The translations under genes were made by a program, and so were the position numbers. Shown here in pieces: positions 1-6,860 of a stretch of 64,000 nucleotides of DNA. Origin of the DNA: Actinoplanes sp040639655 (GTDB taxonomy: Bacteria > Actinomycetota > Actinomycetes > Mycobacteriales > Micromonosporaceae); contig NZ_JBFAAI010000010.1 in assembly GCF_040639655.1 (NCBI RefSeq), positions 62,001-126,000 on the forward strand, read 5' to 3'. The notes beneath the pieces are model-generated. The model was not told where the DNA came from, did no database searches, and saw nothing but the letters and a program-made list of their open reading frames with translations. How positions within the stretch are numbered: position 1 is the stretch's first letter; each line of letters begins with the position of its first letter.

Positions 1-1593
1 ACCGGAACCGTGTGGCGCGGCGAGGACAACGCCAGCGGCGAACCGGTCGCCGTCAAGCTCCTGCACGACAGCCTGCTCCGGCAGCCCCGGCTCGTCACCC
101 GGTTCGTCCAGGAGCGGACCATCCTGCTGATGCTGCGGCACCCCAACGTGGTCCGGGTGCGCGACCTGTTCAGCGTCGGCGAGACCCTCGGCCTGGTGAT
201 GGACCTGGTCGACGGCGGCAACCTGCGCGACCACCTGCACCGCAGCCGTACGGTCGCACCCGGCGAGGCCGCCCGGCTCGCCGCGCAGATCGCCGCCGCC
301 CTGGCCGAGGCGCACGAGCTGGGCATCATCCACCGTGACCTGAAACCCGACAACGTCCTGCTCGACTCCGACGGGCAGACCCGGCTCACCGACTTCGGCA
401 TCGCCCGCATTCTCACGCTGCCGAGCATGACCACGCCGAACGCGGTCGTCGGCACCCCGCACTACATGGCGCCGGAAGCCTTCCACGGGACGACGCCGAG
501 CGCGGCCACCGACGTCTACGCGCTCGGGGTGCTGCTCTACGAACTGGTGTGCGGGCGTCCGCCGTACCGCTCGGACAGCATCCCGGAACTCATGCGCCTG
601 CACGCCGAAGGCGAGCCGGAACGCCCCGGCGGCGTTCCCGACCAGCTCTGGCGGGTCGTCACGCAGTGCCTGTCCACCAAGCCGCGGCTGCGCCCCACCG
701 CCGCCGACCTGGTCGCCGACCTCACCGCGCTGGCCGCCAACCTGGCCTCGATGCCGGCTCTCCCGCCACCGGGCGCCGCCGCCGAACCGCTGCGTTCCCC
801 GGCGCCCTCGCTGCCCGCCCGGGGCGTCCCCTCGGTCCCGGGGCCGCGCCGGCGCCGTCCCCGCAACGACGCCCCGGCCGGCCGCTGGTCCCGGCTCGGT
901 GGAATCGCCGCGCTGACCGCCGGCGCCATGATCGCCTCCGGGATCGCCACCACCGCCTGGCACCTGGGCCGGTCCGGCGGCGAACCGGCGAATCCCGCGA
1001 CGATCGTGGTGGCTCCGAGCGTGCCGCGGCTCACCGCGACCACCCCGCCGACCGGCAGTGCCTCGCTCCGGCCGCCGGACCGGCGGATGCCGTCGGATCA
1101 GCAGATGAGACAACGCAGGCCGGTCCGCAATGTCGCGCTTCCCGCGCCGAGGCCCAAACCCGCGGGCGTACGGGCGACGCGCGCCGCCTCCCCCGGGACA
1201 CCGGGCCGGTCGCCCCTGCCGGAGGCGAAGCCCCACGGTCCGTGGCAGTGTTCCCAGCGACTCGTGTTCGACCTGCCCAGCCGTACCGCACTGGGTCCGC
1301 GTCCGTGTCACTCGATCGGCCGGGACATCCGCTTCCAGGGCTCCCTGACGGCTGCCGGTGGTGGTCGCGCCCGGGTGGAGGTCAGCCTGCAGGACGCCGG
1401 CACGGGTCGTACCGTGGCCGGGCCCGAGCGCTGCGATCTGACCTTCACGAAGGGCGCCTACACCCGTTCGTGCGGTCCGGGCGGCGCGAGTCCCCGCCGG
1501 GGCCGCAGCTACACCGTGGTGATGACGTACCGCTACGTCCGCGACGGCCGCACCACCACCAGCACGACGAAGGGCAACGCCTTCACGTGGTGA
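1..1593 (+). CDS. Ser/Thr protein kinase, membrane-anchored (5' end missing)
   Basis: Partial gene whose reading frame is open to the left edge; the first visible residues (TGTVWRGED) are the end of the glycine-rich loop, so only a short N-terminal piece is missing. The Hanks-type kinase core is intact: VAVK lysine, catalytic loop HRDLKPDN, DFG, and the GTPHYMAPE activation segment. After the kinase domain comes a Pro/Ala/Arg-rich linker, then one membrane segment (GIAALTAGAMIASGIATTAW), a second basic/Pro linker and an extracellular domain of about 110 residues with four cysteines. There are no PASTA repeats, so it is not a PknB-type muropeptide sensor. Family knowledge suggests signal-dependent phosphorylation of cytoplasmic targets; the ligand of the outer domain is unknown. 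Confidence 0.9.
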   Translation, partial: TGTVWRGEDNASGEPVAVKLLHDSLLRQPRLVTRFVQERTILLMLRHPNVVRVRDLFSVGETLGLVMDLVDGGNLRDHLHRSRTVAPGEAARLAAQIAAALAEAHELGIIHRDLKPDNVLLDSDGQTRLTDFGIARILTLPSMTTPNAVVGTPHYMAPEAFHGTTPSAATDVYALGVLLYELVCGRPPYRSDSIPELMRLHAEGEPERPGGVPDQLWRVVTQCLSTKPRLRPTAADLVADLTALAANLASMPALPPPGAAAEPLRSPAPSLPARGVPSVPGPRRRRPRNDAPAGRWSRLGGIAALTAGAMIASGIATTAWHLGRSGGEPANPATIVVAPSVPRLTATTPPTGSASLRPPDRRMPSDQQMRQRRPVRNVALPAPRPKPAGVRATRAASPGTPGRSPLPEAKPHGPWQCSQRLVFDLPSRTALGPRPCHSIGRDIRFQGSLTAAGGGRARVEVSLQDAGTGRTVAGPERCDLTFTKGAYTRSCGPGGASPRRGRSYTVVMTYRYVRDGRTTTSTTKGNAFTW

Positions 1594-1618
1594 ACCCCAC
1601 CCCGCCAGCCGGATGCGG

Positions 1619-1960
1619 TCACGGCTTGCGGACGGTCTCGGCGAGCATGCGGACGAACTCGGGATCGTCCTCGGGGCCGATCGGGGTGACAGGGCGGACC
1701 GGGCGAGTGCGGCCGCTGGCGCCGGGGGCGGTGGGACTGGGCTGGGCGGTGGCGGTCGACGGGGCCAGGCGGCCCGGTACGACGCGTCCGGCACGGAACC
1801 AGGCGAGCGCCCCGAAGACCGGGCAGAGCAGGATGAGCACGGTCCACGCCCCGCGCGGGAACGACTGCAGGAGTGACCGCTCGGTACGCAGGCAGTCGAT
1901 CAGGGCCACCACGCTGAGCGCGACGACGAAGAGGAAGAGCAGCGTGTTGAGTCGGGCCAT
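1619..1960 (-). CDS. Small PLDc_N-type membrane protein
   Basis: Protein of 113 residues with two hydrophobic segments near the N-terminus separated by a short loop carrying DCLRTERS, followed by WTVLILLCPVFGALAWFRAGR. This is the pattern of the phospholipase-D nuclease N-terminal (PLDc_N) membrane domain, found alone in many actinobacteria with no demonstrated catalytic activity. The C-terminal half is a Pro/Thr-rich cytoplasmic tail. I chose the ATG at 1960 because AGGA lies upstream at a usable distance; a TTG three codons further upstream is possible. It converges on the kinase gene with a gap of 25 bases. The function is unknown. Confidence 0.65.
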   Translation of the reverse strand: MARLNTLLFLFVVALSVVALIDCLRTERSLLQSFPRGAWTVLILLCPVFGALAWFRAGRVVPGRLAPSTATAQPSPTAPGASGRTRPVRPVTPIGPEDDPEFVRMLAETVRKP

Positions 1961-2023
1961 GGGGAGCAATCCTGGCTGCCGTGGGCGGCGGTACCGGTCC
2001 GCCCACGGTGCCGGTGAGTTGCT

Positions 2024-2797
2024 TCAGCCGGCGGATCCGTTCAGGGCCGGCAGGTATCCGCTGGCGTACCCGCTGCTGTTGGGGTGGTAGGAGTTCTGCG
2101 GAGGGACGATGGTCAGCCCGTTGAGCCACGGCCGGGAGGAGCACACCCCGTGCCCGGTGAACTCGTCTCGTACGTCGGAGAAGACGAACCCGGCCGCCTC
2201 GGCACGCTGTTTGATCATCTCGTCGAGGACGCGGGCGCCGTCGTTGAGGGATCGCCGTTTGGCCGTGCTCATCTCGCAGATCGGTGACGAGGTGTCGAAG
2301 ATCAGCGGGTAGCCGAGCACCACGACCCGGGCGCCGGGTGCCTTCGCCCGGATGGCGGCGTAGGTGGCGTCCAGTTTGCCGGGGAGCGTGTTCGCCACGT
2401 ACGTCTTCCCCTGGTTCACCTTGGCGGCGCACGCCGAGTCGCTGGAGGTGAGGCAGGTCAGGACGGTCGGCGCGAAACCGGCGTCGTTGCCGCCGATGGT
2501 GATGCTGACCAGGTCTGCGCCGTCGCGCATGGCCGGCACCTGCTTGGTGCGGACGTCGTCGGTGACGGCGCCGCCGCACGCCAGGAACTGGAAGGAGGCG
2601 GGACTGTTGGCTGCGGCCCACCGGGGGCCGTAGCTGTTGTTGCTGCGCAGGCACGTGCCGGACTGGCCGGGTGCGCCGACGCCGGAGGAGTACGAGTCGC
2701 CGAGGGCGACGTAATCGATGCTGCTCGCCGCCTGGGCGGGTGCGGCGAGGGCGAGGCTCAGGACGGACGTGGTGACGAGAACACTGACGATTCTCAT
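2024..2797 (-). CDS. Secreted SGNH/GDSL-family esterase
   Basis: Protein of 257 residues with a classical signal peptide (MRIVSVLVTTSVLSLALAAPAQA). The SGNH catalytic blocks are visible: GDSYSSG (block I, nucleophile Ser), GGNDAG (block III, oxyanion Asn) and a C-terminal HPNSSGY carrying the catalytic His. Paired cysteines (CLRSN, LACGG, CLTSS/CAAK, CEMS, GVCSS) suggest disulfides, as in the Streptomyces extracellular lipase/esterase family. It should hydrolyse ester bonds of lipids or acylated polymers outside the cell; the substrate cannot be told from sequence. Thirty-six bases upstream of the start is a perfect palindrome centred on GAAGCGCTTC that resembles a LacI-family operator (see that entry). 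Confidence 0.88.
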   Translation of the reverse strand: MRIVSVLVTTSVLSLALAAPAQAASSIDYVALGDSYSSGVGAPGQSGTCLRSNNSYGPRWAAANSPASFQFLACGGAVTDDVRTKQVPAMRDGADLVSITIGGNDAGFAPTVLTCLTSSDSACAAKVNQGKTYVANTLPGKLDATYAAIRAKAPGARVVVLGYPLIFDTSSPICEMSTAKRRSLNDGARVLDEMIKQRAEAAGFVFSDVRDEFTGHGVCSSRPWLNGLTIVPPQNSYHPNSSGYASGYLPALNGSAG

Positions 2798-2832
2798 CGA
2801 TGGCCTCCGATGTTCCGCGTGGGGATCCGGGG

Positions 2833-2848
2833 ACCGAAGCGCTTCGGT
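2833..2848. promoter_or_regulatory. LacI-type palindromic operator candidate
   Basis: A perfect 16-bp palindrome, ACCGAAGC/GCTTCGGT, lies 36 bases upstream of the SGNH esterase start. The core AAGCGCTT with central CG is the signature half-site pair of many LacI-family regulators. It sits where a promoter for the minus-strand esterase gene would be, so repression by a sugar-responsive regulator is a reasonable inference. No LacI gene is adjacent; the only one in the window (5707-6726) faces quite different palindromes. Confidence 0.5.
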
Positions 2849-3041
2849 TACCGCAGAGTAGGCCGGGTATCCGAGAAAAGGAATCCGGTGAAATTCCGGT
2901 TACGAAGTAGTAACATGCGTCGATGTGACCTGCGGTTATCGCACTAGGTCATGTTTCGTGTGCGCTGCGTCCGAAAGGCCTCGCCCGGCGCGTCAAGCAG
3001 ATCTTCAGCGTGCGTCCAGATCCGCGAGCTAGCGTCGGATC

Positions 3042-3416
3042 ATGCAGGAGAGCCGGGCCCGCCGACTGGTGGAGAGACTGCGGGCACGTGACGTGTTCGC
3101 CCATCTGAAACTGCCGAGCGCCGGCCGATCCGGCTATGCCGTCCGCATCGTGCTGCCCGACGGCCGCGAGGCACTCTGGGGCGACGACGGCAGTGCCGCC
3201 CTCAAGGCTCAGGTGATGCGCGACGGCGTGCTGGTCGGCTTCGTCGACTCCATCCCCGGCTCCGAGGACTTCACCGACGACGAGGCCGTCGAGGCCATCG
3301 CGACGGCCGACTACGATCGCCCGATCGGCCGCTCCGCGCCACCGGCGGTCCGCCGCCACGTGCCACCGCCCCCGCCGCCGGGCATCGCCCAGCGCTTCCG
3401 CGGGCGGCGTGGCTGA
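3042..3416 (+). CDS. Hypothetical protein, actinobacterial
   Basis: Protein of 124 residues, soluble, starting with a basic amphipathic segment (MQESRARRLVERLRARDVF). The middle reads like a compact alpha/beta domain (YAVRIVLPDGREALWGDDGSAALKAQVMRDGVLVGFV) followed by an acidic stretch EDFTDDEAVEAIATADY, and a Pro-rich, basic tail (VPPPPPPGIAQRFRGRRG). I do not recognise the family. The ATG is 245 bases from the divergent esterase gene. Base composition and codon-position GC match the neighbours, so it is probably a true gene. Confidence 0.6.
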   Translation: MQESRARRLVERLRARDVFAHLKLPSAGRSGYAVRIVLPDGREALWGDDGSAALKAQVMRDGVLVGFVDSIPGSEDFTDDEAVEAIATADYDRPIGRSAPPAVRRHVPPPPPPGIAQRFRGRRG

Positions 3417-3538
3417 TCCTGCAGGCAGCTTCCGCGGCCGGGAGTTGCCTAGTCAGCCTCGTCAGGTCGCGACCCCATCTGCGGGACCTCGAGGAAGGTC
3501 TCGGCCGGGGCGGTCGCACCCCGTAGTGGACCGCGGTG

Positions 3539-4108
3539 TCAGCCGCTCTGACGCCGCCGGCGTAGTGCACGCATCGAGACCTGGGAGCCGCAGCCGGGAC
3601 TGCAGTAGGTGGCGGACCCGTTGCGGGTGCGGTCGAAGAATCCGAAATGGCACGGTGGGTTGCGGCAGGCCTTGAGCCGGCCCCACCGATCGGTGGCCGC
3701 GATGTCCGCGACGGCTGCCAGGATCGATCCGAACGCCGCCGGGACTCCGGCCTGCCCGGAGACGAGCGCGAGGCCGCCGGCGCTGATGACGGGGATCAGC
3801 GGATGGAGTGCAGCGGCCCGGCGCAGGTGACTCTCCGCGGCGGGCAGCTCGGCCCCGGCCTCCCCGGAGTGGGCCAGCAGCACAGTCACCACGGCGTCGC
3901 GCAGCTCGCGTGCGGCGGCGGCGTCGGCGGCCGTGACGACGGTGCCCGGCTCGATCAGCCCGGCCCCGGCCAGCCATCGCTCGAGGTCCGCCGCGTCGCC
4001 GAGACGCTCGTCGTGGCCACCGTCGGCTTTGGTGTTGACGAAGTCCAGGACGAGCGCCGCTTGCGGCGGCGCGATCAGAGGGCTGCGTCGGCCGTTCCCG
4101 TCAGTCAC
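3539..4108 (-). CDS. CGNR zinc-finger regulator (ABATE-type)
   Basis: Protein of 189 residues. The N-terminal part (ALVLDFVNT... then a mostly helical segment) fits the stress-induced ABATE domain, and the C-terminus carries a CGNR-type zinc finger: CRNPPCHFGFFDRTRNGSATYCSPGCGSQ, written here in pieces as CRNPPC and YCSPGCG. The usual CGNR signature is altered to CGSQ while the four cysteines are kept. Such proteins are inferred DNA-binding regulators. I chose GTG at 4108 (MTDGNGRRSP); the frame is open upstream but that extension looks non-coding. It is divergent from the SDR gene at 4201, and the 92-base gap probably holds both promoters. Confidence 0.8.
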   Translation of the reverse strand: MTDGNGRRSPLIAPPQAALVLDFVNTKADGGHDERLGDAADLERWLAGAGLIEPGTVVTAADAAAARELRDAVVTVLLAHSGEAGAELPAAESHLRRAAALHPLIPVISAGGLALVSGQAGVPAAFGSILAAVADIAATDRWGRLKACRNPPCHFGFFDRTRNGSATYCSPGCGSQVSMRALRRRRQSG

Positions 4109-4165
4109 GCCGCGAGCATACCCCGCTAACTCGTATCGAACACAACGGAGGCCGCACCTGGGCGG

Positions 4166-4200
4166 TTGTGTGTTGCTGGCTAAACCGTTACGGTCGCAAC
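4166..4200 (+). promoter_or_regulatory. Candidate promoter of a leaderless SDR transcript
   Basis: TTGTGT at 4166-4171 and TACGGT at 4189-4194 are separated by 17 bases, a standard sigma-70-like layout. The -10 box ends six bases before the ATG at 4201, and no Shine-Dalgarno sequence precedes that ATG, so the mRNA may begin at or beside the start codon. An imperfect palindrome (GTTACGG/TCGCAAC, 4187-4200) covers the same place and could be an operator for the divergent CGNR protein. The assignment is inference from spacing alone. Confidence 0.35.
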
Positions 4201-5034
4201 ATGACAACGAAGACCTGGTTCATCACCGGCGCCACCTCCGGCATCGGCCATCAGCTTGCGGTGGCCGCGCTGCGGCGCGGGGACAATGTCGCCGCGCTTG
4301 CTCGTACCGTCGACAGCCTCGACGACCTCGCCCGCCGGTTCCCGGCAAACCTGCTCGCCGCGTCCGCCGACGTACGCGACGAGGCCTCGATCCGGACGGC
4401 CGTCCAGCGCACGGTTAAGGCGTTCGGCCGCATCGACGTGGTCGCCAACAACGCGGGCTACGGTCTCTTCGGAGCGGTCGAGGAGGCGGACGACGGCCAG
4501 GCCCGGGCCATCTTCGACACCAACGTCCTCGGCGTTCTCAATGTGCTGCGCGCGACCCTGCCGGTCCTGCGGGCACAGCGGTCCGGGCACATCCTGCAGG
4601 GGTCGTCCGTCTATGGCCAGTCCGCTCACGCCGGGGTGGGCCTGCTCGCCGCCACCAAGTACGCCGTCGAGGGCCTCGCTGACGCGCTCGCCGCCGAGGT
4701 CGCCCCGCTCGGCATCCGCGTCACGATCGTCCAGCCACAGTTCACTGCCACGAACTTCCTGGCCAACCTTCGGGTCGCCGAACCGATCGGGGACTACGAC
4801 GAGACCGTCCGCGCGGTTCACCGGGCCATCGGCGAGATGCCGGCGGCCGCGTTCGCCGCACCGGAACAGATCGCCGAGGCCGTCATGGGGGCGGTCGACG
4901 CCGACAGCTCACCCCTGCGGCTGGCGATCGGCACCACCGGCGCCGAGAGCATGCGCACCGCACTGAACGCCCGCCTGCGCGACCTGGACGGCGCACATCC
5001 GGCGGGCCCCGGACGGGTGCGTCCGGCGGCCTGA
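4201..5034 (+). CDS. SDR-family protein lacking the catalytic Tyr
   Basis: Protein of 277 residues with a Rossmann fold: TGATSGIG nucleotide-binding loop (residues 9-16), DVR for adenine contact, NNAGYG, and the SSVYG serine segment at about 135. In classical short-chain dehydrogenases a Tyr stands four residues before the catalytic Lys. Here the segment is GLLAATKYAVEG, so Leu149 stands where Tyr is expected while Lys153 is kept. The rest matches the usual 'SDR family NAD(P)-dependent oxidoreductase' of this length. The protein may be inactive, or may act with altered chemistry. It is divergent from a CGNR regulator. I chose the ATG at 4201; an in-frame upstream start would add eleven unconvincing residues. 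Confidence 0.85.
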   Translation: MTTKTWFITGATSGIGHQLAVAALRRGDNVAALARTVDSLDDLARRFPANLLAASADVRDEASIRTAVQRTVKAFGRIDVVANNAGYGLFGAVEEADDGQARAIFDTNVLGVLNVLRATLPVLRAQRSGHILQGSSVYGQSAHAGVGLLAATKYAVEGLADALAAEVAPLGIRVTIVQPQFTATNFLANLRVAEPIGDYDETVRAVHRAIGEMPAAAFAAPEQIAEAVMGAVDADSSPLRLAIGTTGAESMRTALNARLRDLDGAHPAGPGRVRPAA

Positions 5035-5109
5035 GCGGCGCTCGCGTCCGGGCCCGGCAGGCTGGTCCGGCCGGTGTGTGTATCCCCTGCCTGCGGGTAT
5101 GCGGCCGCC

Positions 5110-5325
5110 ATGAGCACAGACACCTTCGCCGAAGTACAGAAGTTGCTCGAGGATCTCGACTTCCCGGCGGACAAGGACGCCATCGTCCAGCACGCCACCG
5201 GACGTGGCGCCCAGCAGGATTCGGCAGCGGTCCGGGCCTTGCGCGGCATGCCGCTGGCGACCTACCGGAACATCTCGGAGATCCGTAGCTCCGTCGACCT
5301 CGACCCGGACGAGACGCCGGGTTAG
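5110..5325 (+). CDS. DUF2795 domain protein
   Basis: Small protein of 71 residues. The segment EVQKLLEDLDFPADKDAIVQHA followed by VRALRGMPLATYRNISEIRSSV (quoted in parts: LEDLDFPADKDAIVQHA, LRGMPLATYRNISEI) is the DUF2795 pattern, a compact helical domain common in actinobacteria, often near stress genes. No enzymatic role is known for the family. The ATG at 5110 is the first good start; the SDR gene ends 75 bases upstream, so it may be read from the same or its own promoter. Confidence 0.75.
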   Translation: MSTDTFAEVQKLLEDLDFPADKDAIVQHATGRGAQQDSAAVRALRGMPLATYRNISEIRSSVDLDPDETPG

Positions 5326-5401
5326 AGCACCGGCGGCAGCGGCCCGGCGTGTACCGGCCGGCGGCGGCAGAACCCCATTCGCAGCGATCCAGGAGGTAAC
5401 C

Positions 5402-5572
5402 GTGTCGAAAAGTGTTGATCAGGAGAAGCAGCAGGCGGCCGTTCGTGAGGCGAAACGTCACGGCATGAGCGCCAGTGAGGCGGGCGTCAGCCAGGGCGCC
5501 TCCAAGCAGCGGGACCACCACACCAAGCAGGAGAGGAGGCAGGAGGACACGCCACGCGGCGGCAAGTCCTGA
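5402..5572 (+). CDS. Small hydrophilic protein, 56 residues
   Basis: The start is GTG at 5402, set by a near-perfect Shine-Dalgarno AGGAGGT five bases upstream. The product is very polar, rich in Lys, Gln, Glu and Arg (SKSVDQEKQQAAVREAKRHG, SKQRDHHTKQERRQ), with no hydrophobic core. It is probably disordered or helical and resembles small stress-associated actinobacterial proteins. It lies 76 bases after the DUF2795 gene on the same strand and is followed by a strong hairpin terminator, so the two may share a transcript. No function can be assigned. Confidence 0.6.
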   Translation: MSKSVDQEKQQAAVREAKRHGMSASEAGVSQGASKQRDHHTKQERRQEDTPRGGKS

Positions 5573-5602
5573 ACGGGGCGGCAGTTCAGCTCACCGCAGT
5601 CC

Positions 5603-5628
5603 GGGCTCCGGGGTCCTCCCCGGAGCCC
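5603..5628 (+). terminator. Intrinsic terminator-like hairpin
   Basis: A perfect 11-bp stem (GGGCTCCGGGG / CCCCGGAGCCC) with a four-base loop TCCT, followed by TTTG. It lies 30 bases after the small polar gene and before the 3' end of the convergent LacI gene, so it probably ends both transcripts. Confidence 0.8.
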
Positions 5629-5706
5629 TTTGCGTGCGACCGATGCGGCCGGTGCACACCGAACCTGATCGTGGAGCCGGCTCGCCGGCCGTACCGGAGG
5701 GGGAAG

Positions 5707-6726
5707 TCAGGCCGAGTCGCGCAGCACCAGGGGCGTGGGCAGGAGCTGGCCGCCCGCATCGGGATGTTCGCCGCGCAGCTGGCGCAGCACGAGCTGGGCC
5801 GCGCACGAGCCGATCTCCTTGGCCGGCTGGTGGACCGTGGTGAGCTGGGGCTGGCAGCGGACGGCCCACGTGCTGTCGTCGAAGCCGACGACGCCGACGT
5901 TGCCGGGCACGCTGCGGCCGGCCTCGCGGAGGGCTTCCAGGGCGCCGGCCGCGATGGCGTCCGAGGCGGCGAAGACCCCGTCGATGGACGGGTCACGGCC
6001 GAGCAGGTCGCGCATGCCCTTGACGCCGGAGCCGTAGTCGTAGTGCGGGACGTCGGCGATCAGGGTCTCGTCGAACAGGGGGCCGAGGGCGGCGCGGAAG
6101 CCGGCCAGCCGGTCGATGCCGGAGTCGCGGTCGAGGGCGGCGGCGATCATGCCGATCCGGCGGCGGCCGCTGGTGACGAGGTGTTCGGTGATGGCCCGGG
6201 CCGAGCCGACGTTGTCTATCCCGACGAAGGGGATGTGCTGGTCGAGGTCGGGTGGGTGGCCGACGAACGCGGCGGGCAGCGCCAGGTCGCTGATCACCTT
6301 GATGATCGGGTCGTGGGCGCGGGCCGAGACGACGATGGCGCCGTCGACGAAGCCGCCGCTGAGGTAGCGGGAGACGCGTTCGGTGTCGCGGGCCGACTCG
6401 ACGACGAGGCTGACCATCTGGTGGTCGGCAAGCGACAGCGCGGCGTTGGCGCCGAGCATGATCGAGCCGATGTTGGGGTCGTCCAGGAAGAGCGAGTGCG
6501 GCTCGAGCGCGACGAACGCGACCGCCTGCGACCTGCGCATCTTCAAGGCTCGTGCCGCGTTGTTCGGTACGTATCCAAGATCGCTCATCGCCGTCTCGAT
6601 GGCGGCTCGCGCCTCGGCGGAGACGTATCCGCCGTTCAGGACGCGGCTCACGGTGCCCCGGGAGACGCCGGCCGCGGCCGCGATGTCGTGCACCGTGGCG
6701 CGTTTCTGGGGCTGAGGCCGGGACAT
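5707..6726 (-). CDS. LacI-family repressor of the galactoside cluster
   Basis: Protein of 339 residues. The N-terminal LacI helix-turn-helix and hinge are clear (ATVHDIAAAAGVSRGTVSRV, then GYVPNNAARALKMRRS), followed by a periplasmic-binding-type sensor domain (GLDNVGSARAITEHL-like segment, DGVFAASDAIAAGALEAL, VGVVGFDDSTWA, LTTVHQPAKEIG). I chose the ATG at 6726 (MSRPQPQKR); the frame is open further upstream but runs through the operators. It is divergent from the beta-galactosidase operon and separated from it by two palindromic sites, so by position it should repress that operon and itself, with a galactoside or galactose as inducer. The inducer is inferred from the neighbouring enzymes. 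Confidence 0.92.
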   Translation of the reverse strand: MSRPQPQKRATVHDIAAAAGVSRGTVSRVLNGGYVSAEARAAIETAMSDLGYVPNNAARALKMRRSQAVAFVALEPHSLFLDDPNIGSIMLGANAALSLADHQMVSLVVESARDTERVSRYLSGGFVDGAIVVSARAHDPIIKVISDLALPAAFVGHPPDLDQHIPFVGIDNVGSARAITEHLVTSGRRRIGMIAAALDRDSGIDRLAGFRAALGPLFDETLIADVPHYDYGSGVKGMRDLLGRDPSIDGVFAASDAIAAGALEALREAGRSVPGNVGVVGFDDSTWAVRCQPQLTTVHQPAKEIGSCAAQLVLRQLRGEHPDAGGQLLPTPLVLRDSA

Positions 6727-6750
6727 GGGATCACAGTAGCCGCCGGGCTC

Positions 6751-6779
6751 TTGACCTCTTCGCAGGCCAGTCCTACTGT
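6751..6779 (+). promoter_or_regulatory. Promoter of the galactoside operon
   Basis: TTGACC (6751-6756) and TACTGT (6774-6779) are separated by 17 bases and point towards the GH42 gene. The -10 box runs directly into the first palindromic operator, so repressor binding there would block polymerase. Confidence 0.6.
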
Positions 6780-6794
6780 GTGCACGTTCACACA
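6777..6794. promoter_or_regulatory. LacI operator 1 of the galactoside operon
   Basis: An 18-bp palindrome (TGTGTGCAC/GTTCACACA) with eight of nine pairs matching, overlapping the -10 box of the forward promoter. It is a near copy of the perfect palindrome 47 bp downstream. Confidence 0.75.
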
Positions 6795-6821
6795 TCCGTA
6801 ACCGCCGTTTAGGCTCACGGA

Positions 6822-6843
6822 AATGTGTGCACGTGCACACATT
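6822..6843. promoter_or_regulatory. LacI operator 2 of the galactoside operon
   Basis: A perfect 22-bp palindrome with half site AATGTGTGCAC and central CACGTG. It ends 17 bases before the GH42 start. The two operator centres are 47 bp apart, so one tetramer or two dimers could act together. Confidence 0.8.
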
Positions 6844-6860
6844 CCTTGACCAGGAGTTCT

